42,493 nucleotides of DNA from Paenibacillus taiwanensis DSM 18679 (GTDB lineage: Bacteria; Bacillota; Bacilli; Paenibacillales; Paenibacillaceae). The DNA is taken from the NCBI RefSeq assembly GCF_000425125.1, contig NZ_KE384310.1, positions 224,024-266,516 of the forward strand, written 5' to 3'. The notes below the pieces were generated by a model. The model worked only from the letters and a program-made list of their open reading frames with translations, had not been told where the DNA came from and ran no database searches. This document shows positions 35,463-42,493 of the stretch, in pieces (position 1 is the first letter of the stretch; each line of letters opens with the position of its first letter). Position numbers and translations under genes: made by a program.

Positions 35463-35867
35463 TTAGAGAATCGCGTCCAGCGAGATGCTGCCTGCACCGA
35501 TCATTGCAACTGCAATGGCGATGACGATTAGCATCAAATTGTATTCGTACCCATTTTGCGTGACCCAGTACCCGTTTTTGCCATGTACAGATCCGATTGC
35601 AACCACCATAGTACCTACAATAAGAAGCGTTCCAATCCAAGTGAACAGGCCAAGGCCAAATAACAATCCACCTAATAGTTCACCCGCTCCAGCTATAAAA
35701 GCCATCAGTACACCGGGGCGAATGCCGATTGATTCCAACCAGCCCCCGGTACCTTTAAGACCGTGGCCTCCGAACCAGCCAAACAATTTTTGAGCTCCGT
35801 GGCCCATCATCGTTAACCCTAATATGACACGAATAAATAATAGTCCGTAATCTGCTAGCATATTCAT
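35463..35867 (-). CDS. DoxX-family membrane protein (MhqP/CatD-like)
   Basis: A 134-aa membrane protein with four hydrophobic segments. The family core GHGAQKLFGWFGGHGLKGTGGWLESIG is present in the first loop, followed by GAGELLGGLLFGLGL. In B. subtilis, DoxX proteins CatD and MhqP belong to quinone/aldehyde-stress regulons. That matches a 20-bp palindrome 60 bp upstream (35927-35946) fitting the MhqR operator, and an MhqR-like repressor gene just upstream on the same strand. ATG 35867 has AAAGGAG 5 nt upstream. The biochemical role of DoxX proteins is unclear. Confidence 0.88.
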   Translation of the reverse strand: MNMLADYGLLFIRVILGLTMMGHGAQKLFGWFGGHGLKGTGGWLESIGIRPGVLMAFIAGAGELLGGLLFGLGLFTWIGTLLIVGTMVVAIGSVHGKNGYWVTQNGYEYNLMLIVIAIAVAMIGAGSISLDAIL

Positions 35868-35926
35868 CTCTTCTCCTTTGATCGTCCCGACAGGCGGGGG
35901 AAGTGTGAAAAATAACTATAATTAAT

Positions 35927-35946
35927 ATATCTTGATATCGAGATAT
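35927..35946. promoter_or_regulatory. MhqR-type operator upstream of doxX
   Basis: ATATCT (35927-35932), 8-nt centre TGATATCG, AGATAT (35941-35946). This fits the MhqR box as I recall it (TATCTCGAATTCGAGATA) in arm sequence and spacing. Confidence 0.7.
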
Positions 35947-35982
35947 AAGAGAGGCAAAACCCGAATCCCAATCCTAGATGAG

Positions 35983-36450
35983 CTAGGAAGGGGAAACGGA
36001 ACCTTTGCCGACTTTCTTTAACAATTCAACCAGCTTCTCTTGTTCATCTGTTGATAGTGTGCCGATCGCGTCGTGCAGTACTTGCGCATGTTCTGGGAAG
36101 ATACGCTCCATCAGGGCTTCGCCATCTGGTGTTAATTGCACATAAATAACACGTCGATCACTCTCACAGGACTGCCTTACAATTAGCCCCTTGGCTGCAA
36201 GTTTATCAATGACATAGGTCATCGTACCACTGGCCAATAGAATGCGACTGCCGATTTGCTGGATCGGAGTAGGCCCTTTGTGGAACAGCAGCTCTAGCAC
36301 AGCAAATTCAGAAGGGTTCAAGCCATATCGCTTGATGTCAAGCTGCGCCAAATCCATTAATGAACGAGAAGCGCGCGACAGGACAACAAACAACTTTAGC
36401 GAGCGTTGGATCTCAGGTGCATATACATCAAACCGCGTATTATTATTCAT
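35983..36450 (-). CDS. mhqR: MarR-family regulator, MhqR-like
   Basis: Winged-helix repressor of 155 aa. The N-terminal part (SLKLFVVLSRASRSLMD, then GLNPSEFAVLELLFHKGPTPIQQIG) is close to B. subtilis MhqR (YkvE), as recalled; MhqR senses quinones and electrophiles by an indirect, thiol-independent mode. The wing ESDRRVIYVQLTPDG is standard. Consistent operators occur both at its own promoter (36589-36604) and before doxX (35927-35946), so autoregulation and doxX control are likely. ATG 36450 has GGTGGTGAACAACG before it, a weak site. Confidence 0.8.
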   Translation of the reverse strand: MNNNTRFDVYAPEIQRSLKLFVVLSRASRSLMDLAQLDIKRYGLNPSEFAVLELLFHKGPTPIQQIGSRILLASGTMTYVIDKLAAKGLIVRQSCESDRRVIYVQLTPDGEALMERIFPEHAQVLHDAIGTLSTDEQEKLVELLKKVGKGSVSPS

Positions 36451-36588
36451 CGTTGTTCACCACCTTGATGATTAAGGATATTGATATTACAGCAGATGAT
36501 ACGAACATGGAGAGTCGGCGCGAAAAATACCGACATCGTTAGAATGTAGTCTGCATTAGAAACTGAATTCATATTCTCGAAAAATAAC

Positions 36589-36604
36589 ATCTTGAAATTG
36601 AGAT
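36589..36604. promoter_or_regulatory. MhqR-type operator at its own promoter
   Basis: ATCTTGAAATTGAGAT: arms ATCT/AGAT with a TGAAATTG centre, close to the doxX operator. It lies directly downstream of the mhqR -10. Confidence 0.7.
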
Positions 36605-36605
36605 A

Positions 36606-36634
36606 AATATAGCATAACAAAATGAGGATGTCAA
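36606..36634 (-). promoter_or_regulatory. mhqR promoter
   Basis: Minus strand: TTGACA (36629-36634), 17-bp spacer, TATATT (36606-36611). Near-consensus sigma-A promoter. Its -35 lies inside the terminator hairpin of the glycosyltransferase operon. Confidence 0.85.
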
Positions 36635-36665
36635 CACTTTGCCAAGGTGTGAATCCTCATTTTTG
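36619..36665 (-). terminator. terminator of the glycosyltransferase operon
   Basis: AATGAGGAT (36621-36629) pairs with ATCCTCATT (36653-36661), with an inner ACACTT/AAGGTGT stem and T runs on both strands. Confidence 0.85.
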
Positions 36666-36736
36666 TTTGGTTAAGGGGAGCATCGAGTTGTATGTCATCT
36701 TCATGGTGGTTAATAGCGGCAAATAGTATGGGGTGT

Positions 36737-38320
36737 TTATTTAATAAAAGGACGAATGTAGGGTGCCATTTGAATTCCCATAGTCAGCTTGTGTTGTGTA
36801 TCTGTGTGCGACTGACCAACCAACTGTCGTTGCAGCATCGAGTAGAGCATGGAAAGTGCAGCATGCACATGAGCGGCAAAAGCAGAAAAGGGGGAAGCCG
36901 CGGTTGTGTTGAGCGCAAGGAGCATGTATTGTATTGCAGCATGGAAATCGTATCGGTGTGCAGCTGACGCAGCGGTTAACATCATGCGTAAAGCAGGTTG
37001 CTTAGAGTCTTTTGCGGCTGCCTCGTAGTGTTTTGCGGCCAACCCCGAGCGGTGAAGGTGTTCAGCCATACAAGCCGCGGTCCAGTGAGAACGCCACCCT
37101 CCAGCCCCTTCTGTAGTGGTGTATAAATGTTCTATACTGCCGCAGCATGTCGCTTTCTGGGCGCATTTGTAGGCTTCCTCGAACCTGTTTAAGGCTCCTA
37201 GCAAATAAGCGTGAAGCTCCAGTAAATCAGGGAAGTTCGGATAGAGCTCATTGCCGAGGTGCGCCAATTCAAGCGCTTGGTCCAGTTGGCCTGTCATTTG
37301 TAGAGCGTAGACAGATTTAAGACATACATCAGACATGTAGCCTGGCATATCGAATGGTTCTGGTTCTGTCAGGATTGATAATGTGCGCATAAGCCAAGGC
37401 AAGCATTCCTTATATTGCTCGTCCTGAAATAATTCCGTGCCATAGGCGTACCACCATAAAGGTTCATCAGGGTATTTTTCCAGCTGTTTTAACAGAAGCT
37501 GACGATTACGATCGCTTTTGTGCTTGAGACGAAGCACTTCTGGTGCATATCCATCGTGCCACAACGTTAAGGGGGCCCACTGTAGCCCGTCAGGGTAAGC
37601 CGCCTGTACAGAAGCGGCAATCTCCTCGTGAATGCATCCTTGAAAGCGAAAGCGCGGATCTTGACGAAATAGACGACAAGCCATGTCGACGGCTAATGCA
37701 TCCGGTCGGGGCTGACCGATGTGCCAGCGCTCTGCAAGGTGAACGCAGCGGACGTAATAAGCGTGGACCCTGTCTTGGAGCAGAAGCGGCAATACGCTTT
37801 CAGCTTGCCACGATACAGGGTCCATGATTTCATCTGCATCCAGTACGAGTATCCACGGTTGATGCGCAAGGACGATGCTGGCATTGCGGGCGGCAGCAAA
37901 ATCATCTGCCCAAGTAAAGTAGTGTACCGCAGCGCCGTATGCTGCTGCGATATGGGGAGTATCGTCTGTCGAGCCAGTGTCGACGACGATGATCTCCCTT
38001 ACTAACGGTACGGCTGAGGCTAAACAACGGCCGATAACATCGGCTTCGTCACGGACAATCAGGCAAAGTGTAATCGGAAGCAGAGAAGTATGTGGCATAC
38101 ACTTCTCAACAGGCATCGTCTGTGAAATAGGGGTTGCTGCAATAGGATATGGAGTTGGTGTAGTATGGTGACCCTTAGTCTCAATGAATGCTGTGTGTGC
38201 GTGGGGGGGGACATGATCGATTCTATTTTTTTGGCTCGAATCTTGTAAGGTGTAGCATTGGCCTTTTTGTAACGAATGTGCAGTGTGGCTATGCACGGGA
38301 TGATGCACTTCGTTATTCAT
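36737..38320 (-). CDS. family 2 glycosyltransferase with TPR domain (third of operon), His-rich N-terminus
   Basis: Cytosolic inverting-type sugar transferase, 527 aa, probably acting on protein. An N-terminal extension of about 60 residues holds ten His (HHPVHSHTAH, PPHAH, GHH). The GT2 domain follows with CLIVRDEADVIGRCLAS, VDTGSTDDT and the metal/UDP motif VLDADE. The C-terminal half is TPR-like helices (e.g. DELGNELYP region, LELHAYLLGALNRFEEAYKCA). The start ATG 38320 has GGAGG 9 nt upstream and overlaps the previous gene by 8 nt (ATGAATAA), indicating translational coupling. Donor and acceptor unknown. Confidence 0.85.
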   Translation of the reverse strand: MNNEVHHPVHSHTAHSLQKGQCYTLQDSSQKNRIDHVPPHAHTAFIETKGHHTTPTPYPIAATPISQTMPVEKCMPHTSLLPITLCLIVRDEADVIGRCLASAVPLVREIIVVDTGSTDDTPHIAAAYGAAVHYFTWADDFAAARNASIVLAHQPWILVLDADEIMDPVSWQAESVLPLLLQDRVHAYYVRCVHLAERWHIGQPRPDALAVDMACRLFRQDPRFRFQGCIHEEIAASVQAAYPDGLQWAPLTLWHDGYAPEVLRLKHKSDRNRQLLLKQLEKYPDEPLWWYAYGTELFQDEQYKECLPWLMRTLSILTEPEPFDMPGYMSDVCLKSVYALQMTGQLDQALELAHLGNELYPNFPDLLELHAYLLGALNRFEEAYKCAQKATCCGSIEHLYTTTEGAGGWRSHWTAACMAEHLHRSGLAAKHYEAAAKDSKQPALRMMLTAASAAHRYDFHAAIQYMLLALNTTAASPFSAFAAHVHAALSMLYSMLQRQLVGQSHTDTQHKLTMGIQMAPYIRPFIK

Positions 38321-39839
38321 GTGGCCGTGCCTCCTGTTCGGCAATCGTTAGTGCCAATGTTCCAATCGGTATCACTAAGCGGTTTAGCTTCGCGGCCGCA
38401 GATGCGCAGGGCTGCTGTTGCATACGGGCTAATGCCATGTCAGCCTGGTGCATGAGGTGAAGCGCTTCTTCTGCATAAGCAATGGCAGCATGACCTGTTA
38501 AGGGAGGCGGGTGTGGCGTATCCTCCTGACCCGGCAAAAAGTTCAATGGCGACATTGTTTGATGTGAAGCGGCGGACTCTGAAAAGAGGGGGCATGTAGC
38601 TGCCTCCACTTGTTCGTTGCTCGCTAGCGTCCGCATTTGTGCATCCTGAAGTGTAAGCTGTCGCGATTGGGTTTGAGCCGTAAGCCATGCTGTGTGCGAG
38701 GCGTCAGCAGCGGGTGCGATCTCGGAGATCACCCGCATCCGCTGCCAAGCAAGCCATACCGATGCGGGACACCGCGTATCGTCCAGAGAAGCGCGATACG
38801 CGGCGTCTGCGTCATCCCAAGCCCGCGACTCTAGTGCCCATGCTGCAAGCTGCGCGGAGGCACGATAGGTGCCAACTCCACCCTCGGTATGATAATGAGG
38901 TGGCGGGGGGCCTAGACGTGCTGCTTCACGCATAGCTCGAAGGGCTGCCCCGCGGTCGCCAGCGGCATCATGATATATCGCCTTTGCGAAGTGGAGATCT
39001 GTATAGTCTGGATAATGCTTAATACCTGCCGCACAAAGCTGTATGGCGTCTTCATATAGACCTAGCGCTGCACATGATAGGGCTTCATATTTTACCATGA
39101 GATGGGCAAAGGTTGCAGTAATGGGTGTAATAGCACGGGCCTCGCGCAGCAGCATGAGCGCTTGATCCATCTTCCCCTGCCTGATGCGTTCTACTGCCAA
39201 ATTAAACAGGTGAAATGGCTCTCGGCCTTCACGAGCTAGCGTTTGCTCCAATAGTTCAGCATTACGCTCTATCTTGCGCTTATCGCGGACTATATCCGGC
39301 TGATAACCGATATGCCGTAACCTTATAACGCTGAAGCCCAACACGGCTTGCGGACGTTCGCGCAAAATAACAGGCGCGATTTGCTCGTGTATAGCACCTT
39401 CGAAGCGATATTCAGGGCGGTTGCGAAACACGCGCAGCAGCGGGTTTACACTGACTGGAATTGCCTTCGGGTCTTCTGATAAGGTGTGCTCTACTTGCAG
39501 AAACCAGCCCTCGCTCGTGCAATCGGCTTGCTGTAGCAATTGCTTGAGAGCGACCTGGTCTTCTGGGACAAGCCGTTCATCGGCATCAAGCGACAAGATC
39601 CATTCACCTGAAGCTTGTTGCAGTGCAGCATTACGAGCATCAGCAAAATGGTTGGACCACGGATGAAGCGACACTTTGGCTTCATATCGTTCAGCGATTG
39701 CAATGGTGTCATCTGTTGAGCCAGTATCAATAATAATGACCTCATCGGCGACATCAGCGATGCTTAGCAGGCAATCGGGCAGCAGACGCTCCTCATTTTT
39801 GACGATCATGCACACCGATAACAGAGGTTTTGGTGACAA
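38313..39839 (-). CDS. family 2 glycosyltransferase with TPR domain (second of operon)
   Basis: 508-aa cytosolic glycosyltransferase. The GT2 core at the N-terminus has SVCMIVKNEERLLPDCL, IDTGSTDDT and SLDADERL, then IHEQIAPV, the acceptor-side His-Glu motif of this group. TPR-like helices fill the rest (e.g. YPDYTDLHFAKAIYHDAAGD). Residues after about 400 are Ala/Gln/Pro-rich and less regular. The start is TTG 39839 with AAAGGAGG 10 nt upstream, inside the previous gene, so the overlap is 47 nt. Similar GT2-TPR proteins include SunS-like and spore-surface glycosyltransferases; a protein acceptor is inferred. Confidence 0.85.
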   Translation of the reverse strand: MSPKPLLSVCMIVKNEERLLPDCLLSIADVADEVIIIDTGSTDDTIAIAERYEAKVSLHPWSNHFADARNAALQQASGEWILSLDADERLVPEDQVALKQLLQQADCTSEGWFLQVEHTLSEDPKAIPVSVNPLLRVFRNRPEYRFEGAIHEQIAPVILRERPQAVLGFSVIRLRHIGYQPDIVRDKRKIERNAELLEQTLAREGREPFHLFNLAVERIRQGKMDQALMLLREARAITPITATFAHLMVKYEALSCAALGLYEDAIQLCAAGIKHYPDYTDLHFAKAIYHDAAGDRGAALRAMREAARLGPPPPHYHTEGGVGTYRASAQLAAWALESRAWDDADAAYRASLDDTRCPASVWLAWQRMRVISEIAPAADASHTAWLTAQTQSRQLTLQDAQMRTLASNEQVEAATCPLFSESAASHQTMSPLNFLPGQEDTPHPPPLTGHAAIAYAEEALHLMHQADMALARMQQQPCASAAAKLNRLVIPIGTLALTIAEQEARPHE

Positions 39840-42000
39840 GGCGCATATTCCTCCTTTGCAGCGTAGTTCGCTCCGTTTGCCAAGGAATGCGTTGAACGGC
39901 AGCAATAGAGCTTTGCAGCGCCTGTAGCTGTTCCTTCCAAGCAGCGGAATCCGGTTCGAGTGATACGGCTTGCATCAGGTGGTTTTCGCTTAGCTTTAAA
40001 TAAGCTAGTGCTAGCATACGGTCACGCCGAATCGTATTTGCGCCAGATGATTCGCTCTGCTCTTGTAGTCGACGAGCCCCCTCGAGCAGATCAACAGCCT
40101 CGCGCCATTGCTCTGCATTCATTAACATTTCACCGACGATTATAGCTCCTTCTGCATCCAATCGTTGTTCATTCATTGCTTCCAATAAATAGTGCACTGC
40201 TGTGTAAGGATCACCGGCTTGGAATAGTGCCTTGGCACAGCATACGTCCCACGGTGCCTGATACTGAATCCATTGGCGCAGTGGGCCGACCAAGCCTTCA
40301 CTTCCTAGAAGATTAACCCATTCGGATAGTAATTGTTCTGCCTCTAGTGAACAACCTTGAATTGGATCGAGTTCATATAAAGCTTCATCTCCATTCGTGT
40401 AAGGAGGTTCTACTTCCGATCGATCTGCGACAGCGACGGCTGCTGGTTGAAGGATAGAACTGGTACTCGCTGTGCGGACGTCCGAATAAACATTGGCTAG
40501 ACTAATCAACCAGTCGTATGCTTCGGAGGTAACAGGGTCCCATTTGTCGCGATAGGGTACTTGAATGGTTCCTTGAATATATGCCTGCCAAGCGCATATC
40601 GCATGTAGAGACACCAGCCTATGCTGGTCTTCTGGATGAACTCGTGCGGCATGAAGCAGATGACGTAAAAGCTCATGTGCTTCCGCATATCTACCCATAT
40701 GAAGCCACGCCGTGGCCAATCCTCGTATGGCGTCTGGTGCAAAGAGATGAGCCGAGCATAACTTTGAAAGTGCGCTGACGTATCCAGCCTCTGCATATAC
40801 ATGTGCCAGTGTGGAAGCTTCTGGGAAATGGATCTCGCCCCATTCATTCTCAAGATGGGCGACGATCTCTTCTTCTGTGACCTCCATATCAGATAATGAT
40901 GCGCTTAGCCCTAGTAAAGCTGGTTTATAATGGGAGCGTGTACGTAGTGCGGCGTCGTATTGCTGAGCAGCCTCTTGATGCCGACCGAGAGCTTGCAGGG
41001 CATTTCCCATCGCTGTAAGTGCAAGATATGTGCTTGCCCCTGCTTCTGACACATATTGATCAGATGTGGCTTTACTAGCACTGGTATAAGCTTGTAATGC
41101 TTCATCCCACAATCCTTGTTGCTCTAATGATTGCCCGTGAACGAGATGAAGGTCGGCGTAATCATGAAAAGACTCTAATCCGTCGCGTGTCCACTCCTCA
41201 GCCAAATGGGGGAGGTTGCGAGCTAGCAGCACTTTAGCGGCATCCCGGATCAACGTGGGTCGATAGGCAGCAAGTGGAGGTACAATTCTCCTAGCCATCT
41301 CAAACCACTGTGAGGCTTCAACCAACTCTCCGCGTTGAGTGGAATTTACCCCCAGACCGTATAAGACAAAAGGGTCAGATAATTCATACGGCTTTTCTAA
41401 AGAGTTGACCAAAATGTCATAATTTCGTTTTAACTTCTGTTTGGCGTGTATATGTGACGCTATTGTACCTAGATGATGAATTTGAACTGTACTGTTGCCG
41501 ATGGATGCGGGCCCTGAATGATGTAAAATGGCAGGGCCGACATCTTCATGAATTTTGCCTTCGTATTGATATTCTGGTCGTCTGCGGAACAGGCGGATGG
41601 TGCGATGCTGTAGTGTGTGCCATTCATGCTGTTCACTTAATTGGTTATGGATGATCACTGTGTATGCTTCTATGTGCGAGTGATTAATCCATTCTTTTAC
41701 CTCATGGATTGGGGTGGTTAATCTCTCGTCTGCGTCAATGACTAGTACCCATTCAGAAGTCATATGTGAGAGGGCTTCATTTCTCGCGCGGGCAAAATCA
41801 CTGTGCCATTCAACAGAAAGGACATATGCTCCGTGATCTTGTGCGATTTGTTGCGTGCCGTCTGTTGATCCTGTATCTGCTACTAATAATTCGTCTGCTC
41901 CGATCGTGCTTGCGATACACGCACCGATGTATGGAGCTTCATCTTTAGCCAGTATGAGCACGCCAAGGCGACTAGCGCACTTTGGGCGACGAAGAAACAT
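39793..42000 (-). CDS. family 2 glycosyltransferase with long TPR region (first of operon)
   Basis: 735-aa glycosyltransferase and the largest of the three. The GT2 core is at 1-210: VLILAKDEAPYIGACIAS, DTGSTDGT, VIDADERL and GKIHEDVGP. About 500 residues of TPR-like repeats follow (e.g. ALGRHQEAAQQYDAALR, LHMGRYAEAHELLRHLL), enough for an extended solenoid that could hold a protein acceptor. ATG 42000 has GAGGTGA 6 nt upstream. Only about 30 bp separate it from the terminator of the DUF6385-like gene, so there is little room for a promoter and read-through is likely. Confidence 0.86.
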   Translation of the reverse strand: MFLRRPKCASRLGVLILAKDEAPYIGACIASTIGADELLVADTGSTDGTQQIAQDHGAYVLSVEWHSDFARARNEALSHMTSEWVLVIDADERLTTPIHEVKEWINHSHIEAYTVIIHNQLSEQHEWHTLQHRTIRLFRRRPEYQYEGKIHEDVGPAILHHSGPASIGNSTVQIHHLGTIASHIHAKQKLKRNYDILVNSLEKPYELSDPFVLYGLGVNSTQRGELVEASQWFEMARRIVPPLAAYRPTLIRDAAKVLLARNLPHLAEEWTRDGLESFHDYADLHLVHGQSLEQQGLWDEALQAYTSASKATSDQYVSEAGASTYLALTAMGNALQALGRHQEAAQQYDAALRTRSHYKPALLGLSASLSDMEVTEEEIVAHLENEWGEIHFPEASTLAHVYAEAGYVSALSKLCSAHLFAPDAIRGLATAWLHMGRYAEAHELLRHLLHAARVHPEDQHRLVSLHAICAWQAYIQGTIQVPYRDKWDPVTSEAYDWLISLANVYSDVRTASTSSILQPAAVAVADRSEVEPPYTNGDEALYELDPIQGCSLEAEQLLSEWVNLLGSEGLVGPLRQWIQYQAPWDVCCAKALFQAGDPYTAVHYLLEAMNEQRLDAEGAIIVGEMLMNAEQWREAVDLLEGARRLQEQSESSGANTIRRDRMLALAYLKLSENHLMQAVSLEPDSAAWKEQLQALQSSIAAVQRIPWQTERTTLQRRNMRLVTKTSVIGVHDRQK

Positions 42001-42031
42001 CGAATCACCTCGTCTTTATGATTTGTAAAAT

Positions 42032-42062
42032 GAAAATAAGCACATGATGGTCATGTGCTTAT
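42032..42062 (-). terminator. hairpin between DUF6385-like gene and glycosyltransferase operon
   Basis: A 12-bp perfect stem, ATAAGCACATGA (42036-42047) with TCATGTGCTTAT (42051-42062), three-nt loop, and minus-strand tail TTTTC. Probably a partial terminator. Confidence 0.8.
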
Positions 42063-42100
42063 GCCAATGATATTGATATATCGTATGCCCAAATTGAATA

Positions 42101-42493
42101 TTAAGTGCCTTGTGCGTTAAAAAAGACGTCAATTGTAGCGGGTGCAGCTAACAAGGTTGACCGATAGGACAGACGCGTATATTTTAGGAACCTTGCTGGT
42201 ACGATGACATCTGTTGCTCCGGCTGCAATGGTAGCTCCGTTGGTATCGCTGTAATAGTGTGTTCCATCTGCACTGACTTCCACAACGGTTGTGATTGAGC
42301 CGCCCTGGCGGTTGTATACAAAGAAGGAGTATACGCCCAGATTACTTGTGGTGATAGCAGGGAGGGGAGTGAATGATGTGGCTCCTACTTGCACGTTTGA
42401 GGTGGATTGTTCTACAAAGCTTTTTTGGGAGATGGAAGTAACACTCGATAAAGTACCAGCAGTAATCGTAGCGCCGAGCACGCTAGAGATGGT
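42101..42493 (-). CDS. DUF6385-like Ser/Thr-rich protein, 5' end outside the window
   Basis: The C-terminal ~130 residues of a longer protein; the frame is open to the window edge (TISSVLGATITAG), and the GTG at 42481 is probably internal. The N-terminal visible part is Thr/Ser-rich and repetitive (ITAGTLSSVTSIS). The rest has the layout of DUF6385 (LGVYSFFVYNRQGGSITTVVEV, then VIVPARFLKYTRLSYRS and IDVFFNAQ), as recalled from paenibacilli. No function is established. Three glycosyltransferase genes follow, so it may be their substrate on the spore or cell surface; this is inference from context and composition. Confidence 0.75.
   Translation of the reverse strand, partial: TISSVLGATITAGTLSSVTSISQKSFVEQSTSNVQVGATSFTPLPAITTSNLGVYSFFVYNRQGGSITTVVEVSADGTHYYSDTNGATIAAGATDVIVPARFLKYTRLSYRSTLLAAPATIDVFFNAQGT

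Overview
The window looks like chromosomal DNA of a Gram-positive, spore-forming bacterium of the Paenibacillaceae, most likely Paenibacillus. The reasons are the protein set (SLH-domain and copper-amine-oxidase-N-like secreted proteins, a DUF6385-like protein, NamA-type OYE paralogues, MhqR/DoxX, PgcA), AAGGAGG-type ribosome sites with frequent GTG/TTG starts, and compact U-tailed terminators. I see no rRNA, tRNA, CRISPR array, insertion sequence or prophage. The family assignments are from memory of sequence motifs; no database search was run.

Layout. 1-2290: a GNAT-like protein and a six-TM chemoreceptor. 2391-4268 (-): a secreted 5'-nucleotidase. 4425-8500 (-): class I ribonucleotide reductase nrdA-nrdB behind a long regulatory region with a good promoter, two NrdR boxes 32 bp apart and a cluster of DnaA boxes. 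8758-10440: two envelope proteins. 10607-12635 (-): a VanZ-like protein, a small basic protein and a manganese catalase. 13020-17024: a large S-layer-anchored protein (FG-GAP repeats, three FN3, three SLH). 17175-19260 (-): a NamA-type ene-reductase and a lipase-like hydrolase. 19506-21794: free-methionine-sulfoxide reductase, an unknown membrane protein (-) and a signal-less amidase. 22048-25756: a LacI regulator followed by a short (class III) hybrid-cluster protein, then meso-diaminopimelate dehydrogenase. 26039-28478 (-): MarR regulator, second ene-reductase, MsrA. 28636-31859: AAA ATPase, NAD(P)-binding protein with a duplicated operator, MFS transporter. 32062-36450 (-): M42 peptidase, phosphoglucomutase, DoxX protein and its likely MhqR-type repressor. 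36737-42493 (-): three overlapping glycosyltransferase-TPR genes behind a truncated DUF6385-like surface-protein gene.

Themes. Several loci point to redox and electrophile defence (manganese catalase, fRMsr, MsrA, Hcp, two OYEs, MhqR/DoxX). The nrd region combines dNTP-sensing (NrdR) and replication-initiator (DnaA) sites. The right-hand end is the best candidate for a less-described system: three translationally coupled glycosyltransferases that are probably transcribed by read-through from a Ser/Thr-rich DUF6385-like gene, which suggests dedicated glycosylation of that surface protein.
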